Source of the DNA: Nisaea acidiphila
Lineage (GTDB): Bacteria; Pseudomonadota; Alphaproteobacteria; Thalassobaculales; Thalassobaculaceae
Assembly: GCF_024662015.1 (NCBI RefSeq)
Contig: NZ_CP102480.1
Coordinates: forward strand, 3,714,501-3,778,500
Length of the DNA: 64,000 bases
Direction: 5' to 3'
The notes below the pieces were generated by a model. The model searched no databases. It was given only the letters and a program-made list of their open reading frames with translations, and was not told where the DNA came from. Within the stretch, counting starts at the first letter, position 1; each line of letters starts with the position of its first letter. The position numbers were made by a program, and so were the translations under genes. Shown here piece by piece: positions 37,473-46,166 of the stretch.

Positions 37473-38842
37473 ACCTCTGCTCCGCAATAGCTGACGGACG
37501 GGGTGAGTCTGTTCCGGTCGACCAGGATCGATGCGGTATGGATTTGCGCCGTGATGTTGCGACGGAAACCGCCGCCGCCCGCGGGGCCGGAGCAATAGAG
37601 GCTGAGCACTTCGTCGGCGAGGTCCTCGGCGACTTCGCGGCTATGGCAGGAAACCGCCGCCCTGACCCGGAAATCGCCGTCGGGCGCAGGAGTGACCCGG
37701 TCCGGATAGGCCCCGCCGCCCCCGTCGAAGGTGCTGGAGAGACCGATGATGTCGAAGCGGTATTCGGCATTGCTGCCACTTTCCATGCATCGCTCGCGTA
37801 TCACGTCGCGGGCGAGCTCCGCCCGGGCGAGGGCGTTTGGGCCGGCATAGCTGATCTCCGCCTCGCCAAGCCATCCGCCATCGAAGCTGACGGTGGTCTT
37901 CAGCGTATCGGGGCGCGGTTTGCCTTTCGCTCCGGAAACGGCGACCACATTCTCCGCTTCTGCGGACACCGAGACGGCGGTGATGTCGAGGACGACGTCC
38001 GCGGTGAGATATGCGGAGGGATCGTGCATCTCGTAGAGGATCTGCTCCTTGACGCTGGCAGGGCTGACCGCGCCGCCGGTTTTGTCCGCTTTGGTGACCT
38101 TGATGGCACCGTCGCTTGTGATCGACGCGACCGGAAACCCGACATGGGCAAGATCCGGCACGTCCTTGAACCCGGGGTCGGCGAAATAGGCGCCAGTGAC
38201 CTGGGCGCCGCATTCAAGGAGGTGCCCTGCCAGCGTTCCCGCCGCGAGCGCGTCCCAATCGTCCTCCGCCCATCCGAACTCGTGGATCAGCGGGCCGAGC
38301 ACCAGGGCGGGGTCCGTGGTCCGGCCGACAACGACGATATCGGCGCCGCCGGCAAGGGCCTCGGCGATCGGGCGAGCGCCGATATAGGTGTTGGCCGCAA
38401 AGATACCGTCGCCGATCGGGAGCCCCTCGATGGTCCTGTGAGCGCGGATTTCAGCCTCGTCCATGACTGTCAGCAAATCGTCGCCGGAAACTACCGCGAC
38501 TCTCGGCGTCCTGCATCCCAGTTCGCTTGCGATCTCGAGAATTTTCTGCGCTCCGCCCACCGGGTTCGCGGCGCCGAAATTCGAGACGATGCGTATTCCA
38601 TGTTCCAGGCAGCGTTCCAAGACCGGTCGAACATAGGCTTCCAGAAACGGCGAATAGCCTTTGGCCGGGTCCTTCCGTTTCTGCTTCTGCGCCAGGGCAA
38701 GGGTTCGCTCGGCGAGCGTTTCGAAAATCAGGTACTTCGGACCGTTCCGGGTCGCGAGCGTGTCGACGATGGGGCCGCCGGCATCCTTGCGGTCTCCGGC
38801 AAATCCGGCACCGCAGCCGATATGGACGAGATTCGAAGTCAT
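37469..38842 (-). CDS. AtuA-family protein (DUF1446)
   Basis: Protein of 457 residues of the acyclic terpene utilisation AtuA / DUF1446 family (PF07287). Typical segments are VHIGCGAGFAGDRKDAGGPI, YLIFETLAERTLAL, IRIVSNFGAANPVGG, DIVVVGRTTDPALVLGPLI and the C-terminal IGLSSTFDGGGGAYPD. The family is tied to acyclic terpene or branched acyl-CoA breakdown in Pseudomonas citronellolis and P. aeruginosa, but its reaction is not known and the other atu genes are not here. It is followed by its separate C-terminal partner. Confidence 0.88.
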   Translation of the reverse strand: MTSNLVHIGCGAGFAGDRKDAGGPIVDTLATRNGPKYLIFETLAERTLALAQKQKRKDPAKGYSPFLEAYVRPVLERCLEHGIRIVSNFGAANPVGGAQKILEIASELGCRTPRVAVVSGDDLLTVMDEAEIRAHRTIEGLPIGDGIFAANTYIGARPIAEALAGGADIVVVGRTTDPALVLGPLIHEFGWAEDDWDALAAGTLAGHLLECGAQVTGAYFADPGFKDVPDLAHVGFPVASITSDGAIKVTKADKTGGAVSPASVKEQILYEMHDPSAYLTADVVLDITAVSVSAEAENVVAVSGAKGKPRPDTLKTTVSFDGGWLGEAEISYAGPNALARAELARDVIRERCMESGSNAEYRFDIIGLSSTFDGGGGAYPDRVTPAPDGDFRVRAAVSCHSREVAEDLADEVLSLYCSGPAGGGGFRRNITAQIHTASILVDRNRLTPSVSYCGAEV

Positions 38843-38934
38843 CAGTCTTTCGCTTGGCAGGATCGGGACCGAACTTTAGCGTCTGCCGAGGCTCTTGTTC
38901 CAGCGTCTATGAAATTTTCCCGGAGGACCGGCCA

Positions 38935-39567
38935 GTGAGCGGACGCCCCGACAGTGTCCGCGGCAACGATGCCGCAGCGCCGTTTGCCGGTTTTCCGGAT
39001 ACCGGAACAGTCGTGATCTTCGATCTGGAAATCACCGCGTGGGAGGGATCGCTTGCCCGCAACTGGACCGGTCCGGGGGAATTCAAGGAAGTGGTTCAGA
39101 TCGGCGCGGTCAGGGTCGATGCAGCAATGCCGATGGAAGAACGGGACAGCTTCGAAGTCCTGATCAGACCGGAAAAGAACCCGGTGCTCTCGGACTACTT
39201 TGTTCATCTGACCGGGATCACCAACGCCGATATCGATCGGGTCGGTATGACATTCGCCGACGCCCTTCATGGGTTCGCCGAGTTTTCGTCCGGTGCCGGG
39301 ATGATCGTCAGCAACGGCGGCGACTGCTCCAGCCTGGAGCTGAACGCGGAGTGGTGCGGTCTCGACTGGCCGTTTCCCGCCGGGCTTTTCCGCGACATCA
39401 AGTCCAGGTTCGCCGAACTGCTGTCGGTCGCGCGGTCGGATGCGGTCAGTTCCGATCTTCCGCGTCTTCTGGGTCTTCAGGAAATGCCGGACGCACATAC
39501 CGGCCTCGGAGATTCTCGCGCGATTGCCGCTGCCATGCGCCATCTTCGTGCGACGGGGCGTTTTTGA
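38935..39567 (+). CDS. DEDDh-type 3'-5' exonuclease family protein
   Basis: Exonuclease-fold protein of 210 residues. The four acidic metal ligands and the histidine can be assigned: Asp and Glu in VVIFDLEITAW, Asp in SNGGDCSSLELN, and His and Asp in DAHTGLGDSRAIAAAMR. This is the DEDDh (DnaQ-like) pattern, also seen in ERI1/KapD-type RNA exonucleases, so the substrate could be DNA or RNA. The start is GTG at 38935 with a strong GGAGG eight bases upstream; an ATG at 38527 in frame would overlap the divergent AtuA gene and has no support. Confidence 0.85.
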   Translation: MSGRPDSVRGNDAAAPFAGFPDTGTVVIFDLEITAWEGSLARNWTGPGEFKEVVQIGAVRVDAAMPMEERDSFEVLIRPEKNPVLSDYFVHLTGITNADIDRVGMTFADALHGFAEFSSGAGMIVSNGGDCSSLELNAEWCGLDWPFPAGLFRDIKSRFAELLSVARSDAVSSDLPRLLGLQEMPDAHTGLGDSRAIAAAMRHLRATGRF

Positions 39568-39654
39568 ACCCGCTCTGCCGTGCTGAAAGGTTGCGCCGAC
39601 CGGGCGCGGCATACAATGTAGCGCTGTTGGATTGGGGATACGGCGAAAGCGGAA

Positions 39655-40128
39655 ATGAGTGCGGATATAACTGATATGAACGGCGGCCGGGTTGGCGCGG
39701 ACGATATCGCTCTGATATCGATCTTTCAGGATCTTGGAGCGGAGGAGCGCGCCGCAATCGCTTCCGTATGCAGGAAACTGCACTTCAGAGCGGGCGAGCC
39801 GATCATTTCGACCGGCGGCGCCGATCACGACGTCTATTTCATGCTCGACGGCGAGGCCGAGGTCGTGAACCACACGATTATCGGCAACGCGCTGCATCTC
39901 GACGCGCTTTCGGCGGGCGCCTATTTCGGCGAGTTGTCAGCGCTCGACGGCGGCCCGCGTTCGGCCGAGGTGCAAACGCTGAGCGACTGCGTCGTTGCGG
40001 CAATGCCGCCCAGCGAGTTTCGCCAGGTTCTGGTGGACTATCCGTCCGTTCTGGTGCTGGTGCTGCACAATCTGGCGCAGATGATCCGCGCCGCGAACCT
40101 CACGGTGCTCCAGCACGCAACGATCTGA
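39655..40128 (+). CDS. cyclic nucleotide-binding domain protein (Crp/Fnr-type sensor, no HTH)
   Basis: Single-domain protein of 157 residues with the cNMP-binding beta-roll (about 20-140). The phosphate-binding cassette is GAYFGELSALDGGPRSAEVQ, close to the functional pattern with Glu and Arg that hold the cyclic nucleotide. There is no DNA-binding domain; the end is a helix (LVLVLHNLAQMIRAANLTVL). It could be a stand-alone regulatory subunit. GCGGAA lies before the ATG. It follows the exonuclease gene by 87 bases. Confidence 0.85.
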   Translation: MSADITDMNGGRVGADDIALISIFQDLGAEERAAIASVCRKLHFRAGEPIISTGGADHDVYFMLDGEAEVVNHTIIGNALHLDALSAGAYFGELSALDGGPRSAEVQTLSDCVVAAMPPSEFRQVLVDYPSVLVLVLHNLAQMIRAANLTVLQHATI

Positions 40129-40140
40129 ACCAGCGAAGGA

Positions 40141-40455
40141 TCAGTCGTCCTCGGCCGGGTGATCTTCCTCGCGCCGTCCGTCCGCGGAGCGGGTGAGGCG
40201 GCCCATCAGCTGTTCGAGCGCAGCATGCAGGTTCCGTACCCCTGAACGGGACATGATCATGCGGGATACAACCGCATGCTCGACCTGGGAGCCGTCGATA
40301 TTGAAGCGGGTGTTCACGAGATTGATCCGGACGACACCGTCGCGAACCATTGCGCCGATCACGCCGTCGACGAAGATGTCCTGGCATTCCGGCGCGATGA
40401 CGATGTTCGGCTGCTGACCCGCCTGGCCGCCGCTGGTGTTGGAAGTGTCGCTCAT
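40141..40455 (-). CDS. small protein of unknown function, 104 aa
   Basis: Soluble protein of 104 residues. The core reads NIVIAPECQDIFVDGVIGAM, then VVRINLVNTRFNID and VVSRMIMSRSGVRNLHAALE. The pattern of strands plus a final helix is faintly like DUF3467 proteins, but I would not assign it. The C-terminus is charged and probably disordered. The ATG at 40455 is preferred; a TTG at 40485 is in the same frame. It is divergent from a membrane protein gene and converges on the cyclic nucleotide-binding gene. Confidence 0.65.
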   Translation of the reverse strand: MSDTSNTSGGQAGQQPNIVIAPECQDIFVDGVIGAMVRDGVVRINLVNTRFNIDGSQVEHAVVSRMIMSRSGVRNLHAALEQLMGRLTRSADGRREEDHPAEDD

Positions 40456-40509
40456 AGAGAACCGCCCGACATAAATTAGTGCCAAATTTGATCAAATATC
40501 GATAACACG

Positions 40510-41958
40510 TTGGCTGCGTTGGAGGAAGAAGCTTCGCTCCACTTCTCCTGTTTCGCGCCAGCGTTGCAAACGGGGGAGTCTCGGCGCAGTCTTAGCGGGA
40601 CCCGCCCCCCAATTCCTCCGTTCAGGAGAGACAAGATTCTGCCGCATATTTTCAAGGACTGGCGTGTGCTGCTTCTCGCAGCCGTCTGGGCCGGATCCGT
40701 CGCCGGCCTGTTTGTTTCGGTGCCGATGCTCGACCATGTGACCGGTGTCGGGCTCCTGATCTTCGTGCTCCTGACGCTTTCGAAATCCCGGCGGGAGACA
40801 AAGATGCTGATGCTCGGCGGCGCGGCGATTACCGCCGCCCTGCTGGCCACCGTTGCGGGTCCCGAGGACGCCTTGCGGGGGCTTGAGCGGAGCCTGATAT
40901 TCGCCGGCCTGCTTCCGACCTTGCAGATGACAAAAGCGGTGGCACTGCGCATGCCGTCGGTACATGAGAGCCAGAACCGCCTCGCGGCACTTCCCGGGAA
41001 GGCCGCCGATGTCGGGATCGCGATCGGGACCACCGTCTTCGGCTCCGTCCTCAATACCGGTGCTTTCGCTCTTGTCTCTGCCGTCATCAAGCCGGATGCG
41101 ACCGAAGAACGCCGTCTGGCGGGCGCCCGCGCGGCGATGCGGGGGATGAATATCTCGGTGCTCTGGTCGCCCTTTTTCGTCGGCTTTGCCGTCGCGGGAA
41201 CCTATCTGCCGACGGTGCCGCTCTGGCAAATCGTGCCGTTCGGTTTTTTCTGCGTCTGCCTGTCCATCGCCATTGCGCTCGCGATGTTCGCGCGGCCCTT
41301 CAGCTTCGGTGCGGTGCGAGACTCTTTGGCCTGCCTTGGTCCGATCGCGCCGCGGCTCGGCCTGGCCGCCGGTACGGTGATTCTCGTCGGCGCCCTGACA
41401 CCGCTCTCGACCTTGGGGGCGATCATCGTCGTGATGCCGGTCCTTTGCGCCATCCAGTTCCAGCGCCACCCGGAGCAGATCATGCCGGTCTTCGAGGAGA
41501 CGGCCGGTGCCATGAGCCGGATGGGCGACGACCTTGCGCTGATTGTCGTCGCGATGGTGGTCGGCACCGCCGCCGGGGAGGCCGATGCGCTGATCACCCA
41601 TGTCGCGCCGCTGCTTGAGGGCGGTCTGCCGGTGCCACTGCTGCTGGCGGCGATGATCGGCATCCAGCTGCTGCCGGCGATTGTCGGGATCCATCCGATC
41701 ATCACCGGCACGATTTTCATCGCCGCCCTGACCAGCCTGCCGCACGGCGTGCTGCCGCTCGCGCTCTACGAGGCGATGCTGGCCGGCTGGGGACTCGGCT
41801 CGATGATTTCCATCGCCTCGCTCTCGGTGGTGACGTCGGGCTCCATGTTCGGGGTCCGCCCGCTCAAGGTCGCCTTCGGGCCCAACCTGATCTACGTGAT
41901 GGTGGTCTGGGCCGTCCTGGTGCCGCTGCTGAGCGCGGTACATTACGCCTTGAGTTGA
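40510..41958 (+). CDS. multi-pass membrane protein of unknown function
   Basis: Hydrophobic protein with about 10-12 membrane segments, without a family I can name. The repeated glycine-rich helices (VLWSPFFVGFAVAGTYL; AIVGIHPIITGTIFIAAL) suggest a transporter. The frame has no ATG near its start. TTG at 40510 opens it, but the first 40 residues are not protein-like. A strong AGGAG at 40624-40628 lies seven bases before an ATT codon (40636) followed by CTG (40639), so the true start may be one of these unusual codons; GTG at 40666 is another option. It converges on an EamA gene. Confidence 0.75.
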   Translation: MAALEEEASLHFSCFAPALQTGESRRSLSGTRPPIPPFRRDKILPHIFKDWRVLLLAAVWAGSVAGLFVSVPMLDHVTGVGLLIFVLLTLSKSRRETKMLMLGGAAITAALLATVAGPEDALRGLERSLIFAGLLPTLQMTKAVALRMPSVHESQNRLAALPGKAADVGIAIGTTVFGSVLNTGAFALVSAVIKPDATEERRLAGARAAMRGMNISVLWSPFFVGFAVAGTYLPTVPLWQIVPFGFFCVCLSIAIALAMFARPFSFGAVRDSLACLGPIAPRLGLAAGTVILVGALTPLSTLGAIIVVMPVLCAIQFQRHPEQIMPVFEETAGAMSRMGDDLALIVVAMVVGTAAGEADALITHVAPLLEGGLPVPLLLAAMIGIQLLPAIVGIHPIITGTIFIAALTSLPHGVLPLALYEAMLAGWGLGSMISIASLSVVTSGSMFGVRPLKVAFGPNLIYVMVVWAVLVPLLSAVHYALS

Positions 41959-41961
41959 CGG

Positions 41962-42867
41962 TCAGCGGGCCCGGCGGGTCATCACCAGGAAGACGGCGGA
42001 GACCACGGCGGCGAGCGCCGCATAGTCGACCGGGCCTGGCACGGTGCCGAAGATCAGCGCGTCGAACACCACGCCCATGACCGGGACCATCAGCGTGCCG
42101 ACGGTCGAGACCACGACCGGCAGCATGGTGACGACGTTGAAGTAGGCCCAGTAACAGAAGATGCCGGTGATCGTCATGTTGTAGACGAGGCCGAGCGTCG
42201 GCCAGAGCGTGACGCTGTCCGGCATGTGCTGGTAGTCCCAGACTGCCGCGATCACCGCGATGGGAACCGCTCCGATGAGTTGCTGCCAGCCGGTGAGCAC
42301 GGTGACGGGCATGGTGAAGCGGAAATATTTCACCGCGGCGGTTCCGGAACCCCAGGCGACGGCGGCCAGCACCACCAGTCCCGGGCCGAGCGGGCCGCCC
42401 ATGAGTGCCCGATCGTCGCCGAAGAACAGCAGGCCCATGCCGACGAGGCCGAGCGCGAGTGCGAGCATCGAGCGGCCGCTCAGACGCTCTTTCACCAGCC
42501 AGGCGCCGGTCAGCGAGGCCCAGAGAGGCATGGTATAGGCGAGGATCGCGGCGCGGCCCGATTCCATCAGGTCGACGCCGTAGAGCACGGCGATGTTCCA
42601 AACCGACATGTTGAGGATGGAGACGATCACCAGACCTTTCCACTCGGCGCGCGGTACGAGCAGCGAGCGGCCGCCCGCGCGGGCCATGGCGAAAAGACCG
42701 AGCGCGGCGGAAAGACCTGCCACCGCGCGGAAAACGAAAGGCGGATATTCGGCGAGAGACAGCTTCATCACCGGCCAGTTCAGGCCCCATAGCAGGGCGA
42801 GCATGGCCAGCAGAAAGACCGCGAAAGCGGGAATGCCCGAGGTTTCGGACGGGTTCGGTTTGACCAC
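41962..42867 (-). CDS. EamA-family (DMT) transporter
   Basis: Inner-membrane protein of 301 residues with ten hydrophobic segments in two EamA repeats, the drug/metabolite transporter fold. Repeat 1 begins LLAMLALLWGLNWPVMKLSL and ends near WLVKERLSG; repeat 2 has AAVAWGSGTAAVKYF. The start codon is GTG (42867), with no ATG in a suitable place. It is divergent from a molybdopterin subunit gene. The substrate is unknown; relatives export amino acids or other metabolites. Confidence 0.9.
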   Translation of the reverse strand: MVKPNPSETSGIPAFAVFLLAMLALLWGLNWPVMKLSLAEYPPFVFRAVAGLSAALGLFAMARAGGRSLLVPRAEWKGLVIVSILNMSVWNIAVLYGVDLMESGRAAILAYTMPLWASLTGAWLVKERLSGRSMLALALGLVGMGLLFFGDDRALMGGPLGPGLVVLAAVAWGSGTAAVKYFRFTMPVTVLTGWQQLIGAVPIAVIAAVWDYQHMPDSVTLWPTLGLVYNMTITGIFCYWAYFNVVTMLPVVVSTVGTLMVPVMGVVFDALIFGTVPGPVDYAALAAVVSAVFLVMTRRAR

Positions 42868-43019
42868 GGGCGTTGAGCCCTTATCTCTGTGACGTGAGTG
42901 TGAAGAGAGGTCTAGCTACTCTAATTGGTGCTTGAGCGCCAGACTTCTCCCCTCCTAACATCCCGCCCGAGAGATTGACGGCGCGGCAATCAGGCCGCGA
43001 TCCGATATGGAGGCTTTTG

Positions 43020-45326
43020 ATGGTTAAATTCGGTATCGGTCAGGCGATCAAACGTGTCGAGGACCAGCGCCTTCTGACCGGCCAGGGGAACTATACGGAC
43101 GACGTGGCGCCGGACGGCGCGCTGCGCGCCTTCATTCTCCGCTCGCCCTACGCTCATGCGAAAATCAAGTCGGTGGAAACCGCCGATGCCGAGGCGGTAC
43201 CGGGCGTGGTCGCGGTTCTGACCAACAAACATGTGCAGGAAGACGGCCTTGGCGACCTGCCTTCCCTCGCACCGGCGCCGAACAAGGACGGCAGCCCGCG
43301 GGCGGATACGCCTCGGCCGATCCTCGAAGGAGACAAAGTGCGCCATGTCGGCACGCCGGTCGCGCTGGTGATCGCGGAGACGCTTGAGGCGGCCCGCGAT
43401 GCGGCGGAACTGGTCGAGATCGACTACGAGCCGCTCGGCGCGGCGACGGATGCCGAGGAGGCGACCAAGCCGGGCGCGGCCCAGCTTTACGATCATATCC
43501 CGAACAATATCTGCTTCGACTGGCACAAGGGCGATCTCGAGATCAACAACGCGGCCTTCACTCGCGCGGCGAAGGTGGTCGAGACCCGGGTCGTCAACAA
43601 CCGCATCATCGTCAACTCGATGGAACCGCGCGGGGCCATCGGTCTCTACGACGCGGAGACGGACCGGACGACGCTTTACAGCTCGACCCAGGGCCCGTCC
43701 TTCATTCATCCGCATCTCGCCGAGACGGTGCTGAAGATCGACAAGTCCAAGCTGCGCTGCCTTACCACCGATGTCGGCGGCGGCTTCGGGATGAAGATCT
43801 TCCTCTATCCGGAGCAGTGCCTGATCGCCTGGGCCTCGCGGCGCCTGAAGCGGACGGTGAAATACACGCCGGAGCGTTCGGAAGCCTTCATGGCCGACAC
43901 GCAGGGGCGGGACAATATCAGCTACGTCACCTCGGCGCTCGACGAGAACGGCAAGATCATCGCGATGAAGGTGGAGACCTTCGCCAACCTCGGCGGTTAT
44001 CTCTCCAACTTCGCGGCCTTCATCCCGACCGAGGCCGGCACGCACATGCTCTCCGGCGTCTACGACATCCCGAGCATCTATGTGAACGTGAAGGGCGTCG
44101 TGACCAACACCACGCCGACCGACGCCTATCGCGGCGCCGGGCGTCCGGAGGCGGCCTACCTGATCGAGCGGGTGATGGACAATTGCGCGGCCGAGACCGG
44201 GCTGACCCGCGACGAGATCCGCCGGCGCAACTACATCGCGCCGGAGCAGATGCCCTACAGCACCACGCTCGGCAACGTCTATGACACCGGCGAGTTCCAG
44301 ACCGTTATGGAAAAATGCATGGAGCGTGCGGACTGGAGCGGTTTCCCGACCCGCAAGGCGGAGTCTGAGAAGCGCGGCAAGCTGCGCGGCATCGGTCTCG
44401 GCTATTACATCGAGAAATGCGGCGGCGGCAATCCGGAGACCGCCGACATCCGCTTCACCGAGGACGACAAGATCGAGATCTATATCGGCAACCAGTCGAA
44501 CGGGCAGGGGCACGAGACCGCCTATGCCCAGGTGCTGGGCGACGTGCTCGGCATCGACGGCGAGCGAATCAAAATCGTCCAGGGCGACACAGACCGGACG
44601 CCTCCGGGTCTGACCGGCGGCTCCCGCGCGCTTCCCGTCGGCGGCGTCGCGGTGCTGCTCGGCGGCCGTGAGATCGTCGAGAAAGGCAAGAAGGTCGCCG
44701 GCCGGGTGATGGAAGCGGCAATCGAGGATATCGAGTTCGCCGACGGCACCTTCACCGTCGCCGGGACCGATAAGACCATGTCGCTCTTCGACGTGAACCG
44801 CGCGGCGGAGGGGGAGGAAGAGGCACTCGACACGGTGCATCAGCGCACCCCGGAAGCGGCGACTTTCCCGAACGGCTGCCATGTCTGCGAACTGGAGATT
44901 GACCCGGATACCGGAATCGTCGAGATCCAGAAATACACCGTGGTCGACGATTTCGGCTCGGTCATCAATCCGAACATGCTGGCCGGTCAGGTGCATGGCG
45001 GCGTCGGCCAGGGCCTCGGCCAGGCGCTCTACGAGCGGACAGTCTATGACGAGGAGAGCGGCCAGCTCGTGACCGGCTCCTATATGGACTACCACCTGCC
45101 GCGCGCGGACCAGGTGCCGTGGATCGACTTCACCACCCACAATGTCTGGTGCAAGACCAACCCGCTCGGCATCAAGGGATCCGGTGAGGCGGGGGCCATC
45201 GGTGCCCCGCCGGCGGCGATCAGCGCCGTCTGCGACGCGCTCGGCGTGGTCAATATCGATATGCCGGCGACGCCGGAGAAAATCTGGGCCGTTGCCAACG
45301 AGGGCCGGCTCGCGGCGGCCGAATAA
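43020..45326 (+). CDS. molybdopterin-binding large subunit, xanthine dehydrogenase / CoxL family (second orphan)
   Basis: Large subunit of 768 residues, a paralogue of the protein at 33912-36212. N-terminal signature is GQAIKRVEDQRLLTGQGNYTDD. The molybdenum-site loop is AYRGAGRPE (about 367-375), as in form II CoxL relatives. The catalytic Glu is in GIKGSGEAGAIGAP (about 717-723). As with its paralogue, no FAD-binding or iron-sulfur subunit gene is adjacent. The ATG at 43020 follows GGAGG. A strong terminator follows the stop, so it is probably a single-gene unit. Substrate unknown; aldehydes or heterocycles are typical. Confidence 0.93.
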   Translation: MVKFGIGQAIKRVEDQRLLTGQGNYTDDVAPDGALRAFILRSPYAHAKIKSVETADAEAVPGVVAVLTNKHVQEDGLGDLPSLAPAPNKDGSPRADTPRPILEGDKVRHVGTPVALVIAETLEAARDAAELVEIDYEPLGAATDAEEATKPGAAQLYDHIPNNICFDWHKGDLEINNAAFTRAAKVVETRVVNNRIIVNSMEPRGAIGLYDAETDRTTLYSSTQGPSFIHPHLAETVLKIDKSKLRCLTTDVGGGFGMKIFLYPEQCLIAWASRRLKRTVKYTPERSEAFMADTQGRDNISYVTSALDENGKIIAMKVETFANLGGYLSNFAAFIPTEAGTHMLSGVYDIPSIYVNVKGVVTNTTPTDAYRGAGRPEAAYLIERVMDNCAAETGLTRDEIRRRNYIAPEQMPYSTTLGNVYDTGEFQTVMEKCMERADWSGFPTRKAESEKRGKLRGIGLGYYIEKCGGGNPETADIRFTEDDKIEIYIGNQSNGQGHETAYAQVLGDVLGIDGERIKIVQGDTDRTPPGLTGGSRALPVGGVAVLLGGREIVEKGKKVAGRVMEAAIEDIEFADGTFTVAGTDKTMSLFDVNRAAEGEEEALDTVHQRTPEAATFPNGCHVCELEIDPDTGIVEIQKYTVVDDFGSVINPNMLAGQVHGGVGQGLGQALYERTVYDEESGQLVTGSYMDYHLPRADQVPWIDFTTHNVWCKTNPLGIKGSGEAGAIGAPPAAISAVCDALGVVNIDMPATPEKIWAVANEGRLAAAE

Positions 45327-45337
45327 GACCAATTCTG

Positions 45338-45371
45338 AAAAGACGGTTGCGGAAACGCAGCCGTCTTTTTT
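45338..45371 (+). terminator. rho-independent terminator
   Basis: Ten-pair stem (45342-45351 with 45356-45365, one G.T pair) closed by a GAAA tetraloop and followed by six T. An A-run lies before the stem. It separates the molybdopterin subunit gene from the GST gene. Confidence 0.9.
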
Positions 45372-45406
45372 GTATGCAGGTTCTAGAATTCAGAGGGGGA
45401 AATGCC

Positions 45407-46033
45407 ATGACGGCACCGATCGAATGCTACACGTGGAAGACGTCGAACGGCCGCAAGATCACGATCATGCTGGAAGAGTGCGGGATTCCGTACAACCTGC
45501 ATCCGATCAATATCGGCGAGGATGACCAGTTCACGCCGGAATATATCGCCATCAATCCGAACTCGAAGATCCCGGCGATCGTCGATCCGGACGGCCCGGA
45601 CGGGAAGCCCTACACGGTCATCGAGTCGGGCGCGATCCTGATGTATCTCGCCGAGAAGACCGGCAAGTTCATGCCGTCCGAGATGGGCAAGCGCTACGAG
45701 GTTATCCAGTGGCTGATGTTCCAGATGGGCGGCATCGGCCCGATCTTCGGCCAGGTGCATCACTTCAAGCGCGCCGCCAAGGAGAAGGTGCCCTACGGCA
45801 TCGAGCGCTACGGCAAGGAATGCCTGCGGCTCTACGGCGTGCTGAACAGCCGTCTCGAGGGGCGGGACTATCTCGCCAATGACGAGGTCTCCATCGCCGA
45901 CTTCGCGACCCTGCCCTGGGTGTTCCGCCACGACTGGCAGGAAGTGGATCTCGCCCAGTTTCCGAACGTGAAGCGCTGGTACGACGGCATGATGGCGCGT
46001 CCGGCCCTGCAGCGGGGTATGGAGCTGCCCTGA
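45407..46033 (+). CDS. glutathione S-transferase family protein (YghU/Ure2p-like)
   Basis: GST of 208 residues. The thioredoxin-like N-terminal domain begins ECYTWKTSNGRKITIMLEEC and has the glutathione-binding cis-Pro and Ser turns NSKIPAIVD and VIESGAILMYLAE. The C-terminal helical domain has YLANDEVSIADFATLPWV, the N-capping box. The TWxTxNGRK start is that of nu-class (YfcG/YghU) and Ure2p-like GSTs, which often have disulfide-bond reductase or peroxidase activity. The ATG at 45407 follows AGAGGGGG. A 1-Cys peroxiredoxin follows on the same strand. Confidence 0.94.
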   Translation: MTAPIECYTWKTSNGRKITIMLEECGIPYNLHPINIGEDDQFTPEYIAINPNSKIPAIVDPDGPDGKPYTVIESGAILMYLAEKTGKFMPSEMGKRYEVIQWLMFQMGGIGPIFGQVHHFKRAAKEKVPYGIERYGKECLRLYGVLNSRLEGRDYLANDEVSIADFATLPWVFRHDWQEVDLAQFPNVKRWYDGMMARPALQRGMELP

Positions 46034-46166
46034 CGTCTCCCGTTCGCCTTGTGTGAAACGGCACTAAAACGGTCCGGTCCGGCGGTTTCATCCACCGCCG
46101 GACCCTCCTATAGTGCCGCCGGCTTTGAGAGGGCCATTTCTACATAAGAGAGCGAAGGAGACAGCC

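Noticed and set aside
42990-45332. Open frame of 780 codons on the minus strand, antisense to the second molybdopterin subunit
   Set aside because: Same reason: the plus strand has a full-length conserved protein with a ribosome site, while the antisense product has no recognisable domain.
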